This document shows positions 17,267 to 27,627 of a stretch of DNA of 64,000 nucleotides, in pieces (positions within the stretch are counted from its first letter, which is position 1; each line of letters opens with the position of its first letter). A program made the translations under genes and the position numbers. The notes under the pieces are model-generated. The model was given only the letters and a program-made list of their open reading frames with translations. It did no database searches and had not been told where the DNA came from. The stretch comes from SP197 sp965242595 (GTDB lineage: Bacteria > Pseudomonadota > Alphaproteobacteria > SP197), in NCBI GenBank assembly GCA_965242595.1, contig OZ251464.1, forward strand, positions 62,001 through 126,000. The letters are read 5' to 3'.

Positions 17267-18664
17267 CTAGCGGCCGGTCTGCAAGCGTGCCATCAGCTGG
17301 GCGACGGTGGGCACGAAGCCGTCGGCATACCAGGGATCGGATGCAAAGCGATAGGCGTTGTGGCCGGCGAACATCAGCTGGGTTTCGATGTCGTCGGAAT
17401 GGCTGATGGTCTGCAATGTCTTCTGGATGCAATAGCTGCGCGGGTCCGGCTTGCGTCCGGTGGTGCCGCTTTCGTCGCATTTCCAGTTGGAAAAGCGGCA
17501 TTGGGAAAGGCAGCCCATGCATTCGATCTGGTCGGTGCGGATCTGGCGCGATTTCTCCGGCGTCACGAACACCAGGGTGGAATCGGGGGTCTTCAGCTGC
17601 TCGGTAAAGCCGGCGGCGATCCAGCCCCTGGCCTTGTCCATGTCGGGTTCGGTGAGATAGACGGCACGGCCGCGCGGACCGAAGGCGAAGGCGACGACAT
17701 GATCGCCCACCGGCCTGGTGGAATAGGCCACCTGGCGGGCGTTGCGGTCCTTCAACTCCAGCAGAAAGCTGTTCTCCACCGCCGAGGAATAGAAGCCGGT
17801 GGGGCTGAAGCGATTGAGGTAGATCTCGCCCTCCCGCAGGGTCGGCAGGCGCTTTTTCCAGCTTTCCGAGATCGGGCTTTCGCGGGTCAGCAGCGGGCGG
17901 GTGCCGAACTGAAAGGCCAGCGGGCCCAGCTCCGGGTTGTCCAGCCAGCCCTCCCATTCGTCCAGCCGCCAGACGCCGCCCGCCATGAAGATCGGCGTTT
18001 GCCGGAGGCCGCATTGCGCCATGACGCGCCGCAGCGCCACCACGCGCGGATAGGGGTCTTCGGGTGTCTGCGGGTCTTCCACATTGGAAAGGCCGTTATG
18101 GCCGCCGGCCCGCCACGGATCCTCATAGACGACGCCGCCCAGCAGGTCGGGAAAGCGGTGATAGGCCCGTTTCCACAGGATGTGAAAGGCGCGCGCCGAA
18201 CTCACGATGGGGTAGTAATAGACGCCGTATTCAGAGCAGATCTGCGCCATGCGATAGGGCATTCCGGCCCCGCAGGTGACGCCGTGGACCAGCCCTCTGG
18301 CGCCTTCCAGCACGCCGTGCAGCACGCGCTCGCAGCCACCCATCTCCCACAGCACGTTCATGTGGATGACGCCCTCGCCACGGGCGAGTTCGTGGGCGAC
18401 CTGGGCCTGGTGGATGCCGCCCTTGATGCCGAAATCCACCAGCTCTTCGTGGCGCTCGCGGCGGCTGCGGCCGCGATAGGCCTGGTCGATCAGCCGCCCG
18501 TCGGCGTCGCGGAAATCGGCGTTGACGCCAGAGAAGGTGCCAACGCCGCCACAGGCCGCCCAGGCGCCCGAGCTCTCGCCGTTGGAGACCGAAATGCCCT
18601 TGCCGCCCTCCACCAGCGGCAGAACCTCGCGCCCGGAGATGCGCAGCGGAGAAAGCGGCTTCAC
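17267..18664 (-). CDS. Nitronate monooxygenase / 2-nitropropane dioxygenase-like flavoprotein
   Basis: A 465-residue FMN TIM-barrel enzyme. The GGKGISVSNGESSGAW opening, GLVHGVTCGAGMPYRM, YYPIVSSARAFHI, EDPWRAGGHNG and PIFMAGGVW segments fit the long bacterial branch of nitronate monooxygenase-like proteins. Unusually for ordinary NMOs, the C-terminus carries a cysteine group, CMGCLSQCRFSNWKC, that could bind a metal or Fe-S cluster. The start is GTG. It lies downstream of fdxA on the same strand (90-base gap), so ferredoxin could be its electron partner; this is inference. Substrate unknown. Confidence 0.8.
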   Translation of the reverse strand: MKPLSPLRISGREVLPLVEGGKGISVSNGESSGAWAACGGVGTFSGVNADFRDADGRLIDQAYRGRSRRERHEELVDFGIKGGIHQAQVAHELARGEGVIHMNVLWEMGGCERVLHGVLEGARGLVHGVTCGAGMPYRMAQICSEYGVYYYPIVSSARAFHILWKRAYHRFPDLLGGVVYEDPWRAGGHNGLSNVEDPQTPEDPYPRVVALRRVMAQCGLRQTPIFMAGGVWRLDEWEGWLDNPELGPLAFQFGTRPLLTRESPISESWKKRLPTLREGEIYLNRFSPTGFYSSAVENSFLLELKDRNARQVAYSTRPVGDHVVAFAFGPRGRAVYLTEPDMDKARGWIAAGFTEQLKTPDSTLVFVTPEKSRQIRTDQIECMGCLSQCRFSNWKCDESGTTGRKPDPRSYCIQKTLQTISHSDDIETQLMFAGHNAYRFASDPWYADGFVPTVAQLMARLQTGR

Positions 18665-18754
18665 CCGATCGTCCCTGTCCGGCCGGCAGCCAGCCTAGCG
18701 CGCCAGCCGCGCCGCCGTCCAGCCACGGCGCTGCCCCACGGATGCGGGGCGGCC

Positions 18755-19087
18755 TCAGCCGTCGCCGGGTTCGGGGCTGAAATAGCGCTTCTTGTCCTTC
18801 ACGTCGCGCCAGGCGTCGCTGTCGGCCGGGTGTTCCTTCTGCTGCACGATGTTGGGCCAGCTTTCGGCATAGCGGCGGTTCAGCTCCAGCCACTCTTCCA
18901 GACCGCTTTCGGTGTCCGGGCGGATGGCGTCCAGCGGGCATTCCGGCTCGCAGACGCCGCAGTCGATGCATTCGTCGGGATGGATCACCAGCATGTTCTC
19001 GCCCTCGTAGAAGCAATCCACCGGGCACACTTCCACGCAATCGGTCAGCTTGCATTTGATGCAGGCCTCGACGACGACATAGGTCAT
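18755..19087 (-). CDS. fdxA: Ferredoxin FdxA, [3Fe-4S][4Fe-4S] type
   Basis: A 110-residue 7Fe ferredoxin. The N-terminal YVVVEACIKCKLTDCVEVCPVDCFYEG and CIDCGVCEPECPLDAI supply the two cluster-binding sets, and the C-terminal extension with LNRRYAESWPNI is characteristic of alphaproteobacterial FdxA. It is a low-potential electron carrier in the cytoplasm. Downstream on the same strand is the nitronate monooxygenase-like gene. Confidence 0.95.
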   Translation of the reverse strand: MTYVVVEACIKCKLTDCVEVCPVDCFYEGENMLVIHPDECIDCGVCEPECPLDAIRPDTESGLEEWLELNRRYAESWPNIVQQKEHPADSDAWRDVKDKKRYFSPEPGDG

Positions 19088-19171
19088 GGCGGTATCCTCA
19101 GGCGTTGATGCCCCCGGCCCAGGGCGGAAGCTCGCCCCCGCTATCTAGGCGATCGCCCGGCCGGGTCAAGC

Positions 19172-19627
19172 TCACCCCGCCAGCCGTGCCTGGGCCCGGT
19201 GGCGGGCCAGCGCGCGGTCGCGGTCGGAGACCTGGAGCAGGCCGGCGATGCGGCGGATCAGCGAATCCTCATAGGCGTGCAGCTCACCGTCGGCCAGCAC
19301 CACCTGCCACAGCATCTCCATCATGGCGATGCGCTCGTCGGGGCCGAAGGAGGCCTTCAGCACGCGGGTAAAGCGGTTCCAGTCCACCGCGCTGGCGGCG
19401 ACCTCCATGGCGCGGCAGGCCAGCGCCTCCGCTTCCCGTCGTTCCAGCGCGAAACGGTCGGCCAGAAGGTCGGTAAGGCGCTCGCTCTCGCGCCGGTCGA
19501 CATGGCCGTCGATCAGCGCCGCCTCGGCCAGGATCGCCGCCGCCGCCAGGCGCAGCTCCTCCCGGGCGTCTTCCACCGGCGCCTCGTCGCGGCCCAGGCC
19601 CAGCAGCTCTTTCACCCGCCCCAGCAT
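19172..19627 (-). CDS. TerB-like protein
   Basis: A 151-residue helical protein. After a short N-terminus (MLGRVKELLGLGRDEAP) it shows the TerB/DjlA-N pattern: AAAAILAEAALIDGHVDRRESERL and, near the end, MMEMLWQVVLADGELHAYEDSLIRRIAGLL, each with acidic residues in loop positions that can bind metal. The family is linked to tellurite resistance and stress, but most members are uncharacterised. A second TerB-like protein is encoded at 22365. Confidence 0.82.
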   Translation of the reverse strand: MLGRVKELLGLGRDEAPVEDAREELRLAAAAILAEAALIDGHVDRRESERLTDLLADRFALERREAEALACRAMEVAASAVDWNRFTRVLKASFGPDERIAMMEMLWQVVLADGELHAYEDSLIRRIAGLLQVSDRDRALARHRAQARLAG

Positions 19628-19777
19628 CGCCTTCTCCCGCGAACCTCCCCGACAAGGGCGGCCACCGCGCCCGGCGGGTATCAGGATCGCGGCGAAGGGC
19701 GGCGAATGCAAGCGCGGCCCATGTCCGGCGGCCCCGCCTCGGCGGCGCGCGGCGGCGTTGCCAGGGGCCGCATCCTT

Positions 19778-19790
19778 CGCCAGTCTGGCG
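19778..19790. repeat. Perfect 13-bp palindrome just before the pqiA-like start
   Basis: CGCCAG-T-CTGGCG lies two bases upstream of the ATG at 19793. At that distance it overlaps where a ribosome site should be, so it could be an operator or an RNA element limiting translation, or the true start may be later. Confidence 0.4.
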
Positions 19791-19792
19791 CG

Positions 19793-20281
19793 ATGACCCG
19801 CCACCGCGACGCCGCCACCTTGCTGCTGCTGGCCGCCGCCTCCCTGCTGCTGGCGCTGGGCCTGACGCTGCCGGCCTTCACGGTAGAGCGGCTGTGGGTG
19901 TTCGAAAGCAGCCGTTCCATCGGCGGTGTCGTATGGACGCTGCTGACCGGTGCCGACCTGGCGCTGGGGGCGGTGATCGGCGCTTTTTCCATCCTTCTGC
20001 CCGCCGCCAAGCTGGCGCTTTCCTTCTGGGTGTGGGCGGCGCCCGCGCCCGGCGGCCCGGCGGTGCGCCGCGCCCTGGCCTGGAGCGTCAGGCTCGGCCG
20101 CTGGTCGATGATGGATGTCTTCCTGGTGGCGTTGCTGGTGGCCATGGTGTTCTCGCTGGGCGTGGTGCGCTTTTCTGCCGGGGCCGGCGTCTATTGCTTC
20201 TGCGCCGCCATCGCCTGCAGCATGGTGGCCGCCCACCGCCTGCAGCGGCGCCTGGATGCGCCCGCCGCCCGCGCCGGTTGA
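19793..20281 (+). CDS. PqiA-like (paraquat-inducible protein A family) membrane protein
   Basis: A 162-residue inner-membrane protein with four hydrophobic helices. The order LLLALGLTLPAFTVERLWVF, GAFSILLPAAKLAL, LGRWSMMDVFLVALLVAMV and the periplasmic/cytoplasmic spacing match one PqiA domain. PqiA works with MCE proteins in lipid transport between membranes; single-domain forms such as this one are common and poorly studied. No PqiB is adjacent. It ends 62 bases before htpG on the same strand. Confidence 0.78.
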   Translation: MTRHRDAATLLLLAAASLLLALGLTLPAFTVERLWVFESSRSIGGVVWTLLTGADLALGAVIGAFSILLPAAKLALSFWVWAAPAPGGPAVRRALAWSVRLGRWSMMDVFLVALLVAMVFSLGVVRFSAGAGVYCFCAAIACSMVAAHRLQRRLDAPAARAG

Positions 20282-20343
20282 CGCCGCTTGAAGCGGCGCG
20301 GGCGAAGACCACATAACCACCCAGGCAGCGAAGGAGGGGCGCC

Positions 20344-22284
20344 ATGGCGGCGAAGGCAGCGAAGGCATCTGGCGGAGAGCGGCACGGTTTTCAGGCCGAG
20401 GTGGGGCGCGTCCTCGATATCGTCGTCCATTCCCTCTATTCGAAGCGCGAGGTGTTCCTGCGCGAGCTGATCTCCAACGCCTCGGATGCCTGCGACAAGC
20501 TGCGCTACGAAGGGCAGCTCGACGCCGCCCTGCTGAAGGACGACCCGGAACTCAAGATCACCGTCACACCCGACGCCAAGGCGCGCACCCTGGCCGTGGC
20601 CGACAACGGCATCGGCATGAGCCGCGACGAACTGATGGAAAATCTGGGCACCATCGCCGGCTCCGGCACCGCCCGCTTTGCCGCCGAGCTGGCGCGGGCC
20701 GAACGGGAAAAGGAAGACAAGCCGCCGGATCCCGGCCTGATCGGCCGCTTCGGCGTGGGCTTCTACGCCGCCTTCATGGTGGCCGACAAGGTCACGGTCA
20801 CCAGCCGGCGCGCCGGCAGCGACCAGGCCTGGATGTGGACCTCCGACGGCAGAAGCGGCTTCGACATCGCGCCGGCACCCGCCGACAGCCCGCGCGGCAC
20901 CAGCGTGCTGCTGGCGCTGAAGAAGGATGCCGGCGAGTTCGTCGAAGCCGCCCGCCTGGAAGCGGTGGTGCGCACCTATTCCGATCATGTCGGCCTGCCG
21001 GTGTGGCTGGCGGGCGATGGCGCCTCCCGCCAGGTGAACGAGGCGGCGGCGCTGTGGATGCGCCCCAAATCGACCATCGACGCCGACCGGTATCGGGAGT
21101 TCTACCGCCACACCGCCCACGCCTTCGACGAGCCCTGGCTGACCCTCCACAACCGGGCGGAAGGCACCATCGCCTATACCAGCCTGCTCTTCGTCCCCAC
21201 CGGCGCGCCCTACGACCTGTTCGACCCCGCCCGGCGCCACGGGGTGAAGCTTTATGTGCGCCGGGTGTTCGTCACCGACCGATGCGAGGGCCTGGTGCCG
21301 CCCTGGCTGCGCTTTCTGAAGGGCGTGGTCGATTCCGAAGACCTGCCGCTCAACATCAGCCGCGAGGTGCTGCAAAAGAACCCGCTGGTCGCCCGCATCG
21401 CCAAGGCGCTGACCGGGCGCGTCCTGGCCGAGCTGAAGAAGAAGGCCGAAAAGGACGCCGAGGGCTACACGACCTTCTGGGAGGCCTTCGGCCAGGTGCT
21501 GAAAGAGGGCATCTACGAGGATGCCGACCGGCGCGACGCGCTGCTGAAGCTGGCGCGCTTCCGTTCCACCGCCGGCGAAGGCTGGGTCGGCCTGGACGAC
21601 TATCTCGCCCGCATGAAGGAGGGCCAGGAGGCCATCTACACGCTGACCGGCGAGAAGGCCCGGACCATGCGCGCCAGCCCGATGCTGGAGGCCTTCCGGG
21701 CCAAGGGCGTGGAGGTGCTGCTGCTGGACGACCCGGTGGACGAATTCTGGACCATGGCGGCGGATTCCTACCAAGGCAAACCCTTCGCCAGCGTCAGCCG
21801 CGGCGAGATCGACCTTTCGGCCATCGCCGGCGAGGATGGCGCCAGCGACGAGGCCGATGGCGAAGAGCAGGACCTCGCGCCGCTGGTCGCCATGATCCGG
21901 CTGGCGCTGGGCGAGGAGGTGAAGGATGTGCGCTGTTCGCAGCGGCTGACCGATTCGCCCTGCTGTCTGGTGGCCGAGGAAGGCGGGATGACCACGCGCC
22001 TGGAAAAGATGCTTCAGGCCAGCGGTCAGCTGGCGGCCCCGGGCGGACGCATCCTGGAGGTCAACCCGCAGCACGGCCTGATCCGCGCCCTGGCCGCGCA
22101 CGCCAGGGGCGAAGGAGCCGGGCGCGACATCGACGAGATGGCCCGCCTGCTGCTGGATCAGGCGCTGATCCTGGAAGGCGAACCCCCCCGCGACGCGGCG
22201 CTGTTCGCCCGCCGCCTCTCCGAGACCATGGCGCGGGCCGTGGCCGGCACGGCCCGCGGGCGGGAGCCAGGCGCGGAGCCGTAA
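20344..22284 (+). CDS. htpG: Molecular chaperone HtpG (bacterial Hsp90)
   Basis: A 646-residue ATP-dependent chaperone. The GHKL ATPase motifs are clear: ELISNASDACDKLR, DNGIGM, GTIAGSGT and GRFGVGFYAAFMV. The middle domain (LPLNISREVLQKN, LKFLKGVVDSEDL-like WLRFLKGVVDSEDL) and the C-terminal dimerisation part (SPCCLVAEEGGMTTRLEKML, LEVNPQHGLI) follow. A strong AAGGAGGGG ribosome site precedes the ATG. The flanking TerB-like genes suggest a general stress region. Confidence 0.97.
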   Translation: MAAKAAKASGGERHGFQAEVGRVLDIVVHSLYSKREVFLRELISNASDACDKLRYEGQLDAALLKDDPELKITVTPDAKARTLAVADNGIGMSRDELMENLGTIAGSGTARFAAELARAEREKEDKPPDPGLIGRFGVGFYAAFMVADKVTVTSRRAGSDQAWMWTSDGRSGFDIAPAPADSPRGTSVLLALKKDAGEFVEAARLEAVVRTYSDHVGLPVWLAGDGASRQVNEAAALWMRPKSTIDADRYREFYRHTAHAFDEPWLTLHNRAEGTIAYTSLLFVPTGAPYDLFDPARRHGVKLYVRRVFVTDRCEGLVPPWLRFLKGVVDSEDLPLNISREVLQKNPLVARIAKALTGRVLAELKKKAEKDAEGYTTFWEAFGQVLKEGIYEDADRRDALLKLARFRSTAGEGWVGLDDYLARMKEGQEAIYTLTGEKARTMRASPMLEAFRAKGVEVLLLDDPVDEFWTMAADSYQGKPFASVSRGEIDLSAIAGEDGASDEADGEEQDLAPLVAMIRLALGEEVKDVRCSQRLTDSPCCLVAEEGGMTTRLEKMLQASGQLAAPGGRILEVNPQHGLIRALAAHARGEGAGRDIDEMARLLLDQALILEGEPPRDAALFARRLSETMARAVAGTARGREPGAEP

Positions 22285-22364
22285 GCCTGGCTGGCCGGGC
22301 CTGCGCGCCATCGACAGGGCAGGCGCGGGCGCCTATGCTGGCGCGGCGGTGCGGTGGAGGCGGG

Positions 22365-22775
22365 ATGGCCGGGATCGATCCCCATGCGGCGCTGATCTAC
22401 GCCATGGTGGCGGTCTCGGCCGCCGATGGCACCATGGCCGACGAGGAGATGATGGCGATCGGCGACATCGTGCGCCAATTGCCGGCCTTCTCCGGCTTCG
22501 ACGAGGAGGCGCTGCCGAAGGTCGCCGCCAGCTGTGCGACCCTGCTGGCCGGCGACGATGGCTTCGATACCGTGCTGACGGCGGTGGCGGAGAACCTGCC
22601 GGCGAAGCTGCGCGAGACCGCCTATGCCATGGCCTGCGACATCGCCGCCGCCGATCTGGACATCGATGCCGGCGAGCGGGCGGTGCTGCAGCAGCTGCGC
22701 TGGCGGCTGGGGATCGACCGGCTGACCGCCGCCGCCATCGAACGCGGCAGCGCCGCCCGCCACCGGACGCTTTAG
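22365..22775 (+). CDS. TerB-like protein
   Basis: A 136-residue protein with the TerB pattern: AALIYAMVAVSAADGTMADEEMMAIGDIV in the first helix pair and ACDIAAADLDIDAGERAVLQQL in the second, each with an acidic D-x-D/E loop that may bind metal. The GGAGG site just upstream supports the ATG. It overlaps the 3' end of the convergent dimethylformamidase-like gene by 4 bases. It resembles the protein at 19172 in type but is not a close copy. Confidence 0.82.
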   Translation: MAGIDPHAALIYAMVAVSAADGTMADEEMMAIGDIVRQLPAFSGFDEEALPKVAASCATLLAGDDGFDTVLTAVAENLPAKLRETAYAMACDIAAADLDIDAGERAVLQQLRWRLGIDRLTAAAIERGSAARHRTL

Positions 22776-25000
22776 CCCGGCGGCGGCGGGAAGGGCGCGG
22801 GATCGAGGAAGCGCCTCAGCACGTTGTCCAGCAGGCGGCTGACATTGTTGTCGTAGCCGTTATGGGCCAGCGAGCCGGCGAAGGCGATGGAGCCGGTGGA
22901 GAACACCGCGCCGCCCGCCGGCGTTTCGTAGAACACCATGTCGCAGCGGACATGGGGGCAGTTTTCGCCGTTGACCGCCGAATGGGTGTGGTGGAACTCC
23001 TCGTTCACCCAGTGAAAATCGGCGCCGAAATCGGTGGCCTCGGCGACGATCAGCGCATGGGGCGGCGTGCCCGCTTCCGCATCGGCGCTGTCGATCTCGC
23101 TGCCGGCCGCGCCGCCGAAGACGCTGCCGAAATCGCCGATCTTCTCGTGGCGCGCGATGCCTTCGAACATCCAGGCCGCCCGCGCATCCTCGCTGGCCGG
23201 CGTGCGCCGGTAGAAGGTGGCGAAGTTGAAGCCCTGGGCGGCGAAGCCGACGCCGCAGATCGCCTCCGGGGCCAGCCCGTTGCGCCGCCACAGGCCGCCC
23301 AGTTCGCCGTTGAAGCTCATATAGTATTCGCCGCCCTCGGCGATCCAGCTCCTCATGCCGTCCTCGGCCCGGCGCATCTCCATGGCGCCGGGAAGCTCGG
23401 GATGGAGCGCCACCCGCCAGTAGAAGCCGTTGCCGCCGCTATAGACGAAGCGCCCGCCCTGGTTCTGATAGGCGAGCAGGGCGTGCATCATCGCCGTGGT
23501 GTAATATTCGGGATGGGTGGTCGTCATGACGCAGTCGTAATGTTGCAGCAGCTCCACCCCTTCGGCATGGAGGTCGTCGTCGGTGATGGTGTCGAAGGCG
23601 ATCCCCTTCTCCTCCAGCCAGTCGGTCAGGTGGGTGTCGGCGTTGTATTGCCAGAGATGGTCGCGCGGCCCCATATGCATGAAGGGGCGCAGGCGCGAGG
23701 CATAGGCGACGCCCGAGCCGTCGGAATGAAGGTCATACATCGAAAGCCCGTGTTCGGGGTGCATGTGAAGATGCACGTCTTCCATGTCCCACAGCGTGAA
23801 GGTGTTGCTGCTGTGCTCGCCCAGCGTCCCCCAATCGAAGCTCATGTGGTTGTTGACATAGGCGTAATAGCTGCAGGTGGCGATCAGCAGCGCCAGCCGC
23901 GCGGTGGGCCGGCCGGTGGGCGGGCGCACCCAGAACGGGATGTAGAACCATTGCTCGCCCTGGGTGAGGCAGGCGGCATAGGCGCCGGATTTCGTGCCCT
24001 GCGGCACCCGCCATGAGGCATCGCTCTGCCAGGCGCAGTCGTAGAGGTCGTCGTCGTGGAAATGGATGGCGCCGTAGTGTTCCGGCTTGTGGGGCCAGGC
24101 CATCTCGCTGTGGTCGTGGTTCCAGCCCTTCATGGCGCGGGTGGGCAGATTGACGATGGCGCCGTGATGGGCGCCAGGGCCGATGTCGTGGGCGGTGGTG
24201 CCCGCCATGTCGCGGCTGAAATCCCACCTGGCGACCGCATCGCCCGCCAGCCGGGCGGGGATGGCCGGCTGCAACAGGGGCTCCATGGCGGCGGGCGCCA
24301 GCGCGCGGCGGGCGACGGCAACCGCATCGATCTTGCCGTTGTAGTGGCCGGCGGCCCGGGGCCGGGCCGGTTCCGGGCCGGAGTCGTTGTGGGCGGCGAT
24401 CAGGAAGCGGCCGCCGGGGCCAGGGCGAAGGTGGAACACCGCCTCGGCGGCGCCATGGTCGCGCTGGCCGGCATAGCGGCGCAGCGGCCGTTGCAGGATG
24501 GCGGCGCGGCCGCTGGCGGCATCGAAGCTGGCCGTCACGATATACCAGTGGCGTTCGTGCATGGCGGCGCCCGATGCCAGCACCGCCACCTCTTTGCCAT
24601 CGCCCAGCTGCAACGCCGCCTGGCCCTGGCGCAGCACCAGGGCATAGCCGGACCGGCGGGAAGCGTCCCAGCTGCCCATCACGGTCTGCCCTTCCCTGGC
24701 GGGCAGGGTGGGCCAGATCGCGGCCTGGAGCGTGAAGCTCGGCAATGCGAAGGCCTCGTCCGCGTCGATGGCGACGAAGGAGCCGGTCTGCGTCCACCGA
24801 TAGCGGGCGGGATAGTCGCCATCGACATCGGCGCCCAGCCTTTCCTGCTTCAGGCCGGGGCCGTCGGGCGAGTCGTCGCCGCAGCGGATGCTCACGATCT
24901 CCAGGTGGAACGTGCCCCGGTCCTCGCTGGAGACCTTGAAGTCGATGGTCTGGCCCGGTTCGACACCGATCCGGTCGGCATAGCCCAGCAGTCGCCGCAT
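22772..25000 (-). CDS. N,N-dimethylformamidase-like large (beta) subunit
   Basis: A 742-residue protein close in length to the ~760-residue large subunit of DMFase, the iron enzyme that hydrolyses N,N-dimethylformamide to dimethylamine and formate. It has an N-terminal lectin-like region (residues ~60-260) and a C-terminal amidohydrolase-like part rich in His/Tyr/Asp: IATCSYYAYVNNHMSFDW, LHMHPEHGLSMYDLHSDG, TTTHPEYYTTAMMHAL and RFVYSGGNGFYWRVA. Iron in DMFase is held by Tyr and Glu; several such residues are present but I cannot align them with certainty. Many homologues have unknown natural amide substrates. A small-subunit gene precedes it by 22 bases. Confidence 0.85.
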   Translation of the reverse strand: MRRLLGYADRIGVEPGQTIDFKVSSEDRGTFHLEIVSIRCGDDSPDGPGLKQERLGADVDGDYPARYRWTQTGSFVAIDADEAFALPSFTLQAAIWPTLPAREGQTVMGSWDASRRSGYALVLRQGQAALQLGDGKEVAVLASGAAMHERHWYIVTASFDAASGRAAILQRPLRRYAGQRDHGAAEAVFHLRPGPGGRFLIAAHNDSGPEPARPRAAGHYNGKIDAVAVARRALAPAAMEPLLQPAIPARLAGDAVARWDFSRDMAGTTAHDIGPGAHHGAIVNLPTRAMKGWNHDHSEMAWPHKPEHYGAIHFHDDDLYDCAWQSDASWRVPQGTKSGAYAACLTQGEQWFYIPFWVRPPTGRPTARLALLIATCSYYAYVNNHMSFDWGTLGEHSSNTFTLWDMEDVHLHMHPEHGLSMYDLHSDGSGVAYASRLRPFMHMGPRDHLWQYNADTHLTDWLEEKGIAFDTITDDDLHAEGVELLQHYDCVMTTTHPEYYTTAMMHALLAYQNQGGRFVYSGGNGFYWRVALHPELPGAMEMRRAEDGMRSWIAEGGEYYMSFNGELGGLWRRNGLAPEAICGVGFAAQGFNFATFYRRTPASEDARAAWMFEGIARHEKIGDFGSVFGGAAGSEIDSADAEAGTPPHALIVAEATDFGADFHWVNEEFHHTHSAVNGENCPHVRCDMVFYETPAGGAVFSTGSIAFAGSLAHNGYDNNVSRLLDNVLRRFLDPAPFPPPPG

Positions 25001-25022
25001 GCTTCCCCCCTTGCCGTGGCGT

Positions 25023-25328
25023 TCAGTCTTCCGGCGGCCAGCGCCCGGTGTGTCGCTTCCAGCGCAGCTTGAAGATGTGCCAGAAGGCGTCCGCCAGGTC
25101 GGTGAAGGGCGCCCGGTGGCAGAAATCCAGCGCCACGCCGCGTCGGGCGGGCAGGCGGGCGACGCGCCATTCCTTGTGCGGCACGGTGTTGACGATCACA
25201 TGTTTGCCTTCGTTGCCCTCCCAGCGCATGACATTCAGCACCTTCTGCAGCTCGGCGCTGTGGGGGCCGAAGGGGCGGGCGCGGAACTCGCGGGCGAGGT
25301 CGCCGCGTTCGGGATCGATGCTCAGCAT
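25023..25328 (-). CDS. N,N-dimethylformamidase-like small (alpha) subunit
   Basis: A 101-residue protein immediately upstream of the large subunit, as in known DMFase operons. The sequence RPFGPHSAELQKVLNVMR, GKHVIVNTVPHKEWRVARL and DAFWHIFKLRWKRHTGRW fits the small-subunit family. I chose the ATG at 25328 because GGAGGG lies five bases ahead; the open frame upstream is not family-like. The pair probably assembles as an alpha2beta2 unit, by analogy with the characterised enzyme. Confidence 0.78.
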   Translation of the reverse strand: MLSIDPERGDLAREFRARPFGPHSAELQKVLNVMRWEGNEGKHVIVNTVPHKEWRVARLPARRGVALDFCHRAPFTDLADAFWHIFKLRWKRHTGRWPPED

Positions 25329-25474
25329 GGCGCCCTCCACGGCCGCCCCTGCCATCCTGCGGCAAGGCGGCAGAGCATTAGAACGCCGCCGGGCGGGCGG
25401 CGCAAGGGCGCGTGCCGGCCCACGGTATGCGGGACATCCGGAGGGCGGCGGAGAACGGTGCGCTGGCGCCCAGG

Positions 25475-25509
25475 AAAAGGGGGCCGCGACGTTGCGGCCG
25501 CGGCCCCCC
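25475..25509 (-). terminator. Intrinsic terminator of groESL
   Basis: On the minus strand GGGGGCCGCG (25508-25499) pairs perfectly with CGCGGCCCCC (25488-25479) across a ten-base loop and is followed by TTTT. It lies about 20 bases beyond the groEL stop codon. Confidence 0.85.
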
Positions 25510-25530
25510 TGCTGTGCGCGATAAGGCGGA

Positions 25531-27177
<1,647 letters not shown>

Positions 27178-27208
27178 GTTTCTGAACGCCTCCTTGCTCT
27201 GTGCCGGC

Positions 27209-27496
27209 TCAGCCGACGATGCCCATGATGTCGGACTCCTTCATGATCAGGAGCTCCTCGCCATCGAGCTTGACCTCGGTGCCGGACCATTTGCCGAAGA
27301 GAATGCGATCCCCGGCCTTCACGTCCAGCGGCTGAAGCTTGCCGCCATCGTCGCGGGCACCGGGCCCGACGGCGACAACCTCGCCCTCCATCGGCTTCTC
27401 CTTGGCGGTGTCGGGAATGATGATGCCGCCCGCTGTCGTCTCCTCGCCTTCGACACGGCGAACGAGAACCCGGTCGTGCAACGGTCTGAAACCCAT
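27209..27496 (-). CDS. groES: 10 kDa co-chaperonin GroES
   Basis: A 95-residue GroES with the family start FRPLHDRVLVRRVEGEE, the mobile-loop segment TAGGIIIPDTAKEKP and the GDRILFGKWSGTEVKLDGEE block. It caps GroEL rings. First gene of the groESL operon. Confidence 0.98.
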   Translation of the reverse strand: MGFRPLHDRVLVRRVEGEETTAGGIIIPDTAKEKPMEGEVVAVGPGARDDGGKLQPLDVKAGDRILFGKWSGTEVKLDGEELLIMKESDIMGIVG

Positions 27497-27572
27497 GTTC
27501 CAACCTCCGGATGAACGTTGTCTGCTGGCGGGGCGGCCGTGGCCTGCCCTGTGCGGGCAGCCGCCCTCGCCC

Positions 27573-27599
27573 CTGGCACTCGCAGCGCGCGAGTGCTAA
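27573..27599 (-). promoter_or_regulatory. CIRCE operator (HrcA binding site)
   Basis: On the minus strand the sequence reads TTAGCACTC, nine bases, GAGTGCCAG: the first half is a perfect CIRCE arm and the second matches GAGTGCTAA at 7 of 9 bases. It lies 77 bases upstream of the groES start, so HrcA would repress groESL when bound. hrcA itself is not in the window. Confidence 0.92.
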
Positions 27600-27627
27600 C
27601 GGCGATGTAGGCGTTCCCGCGCCGGGG

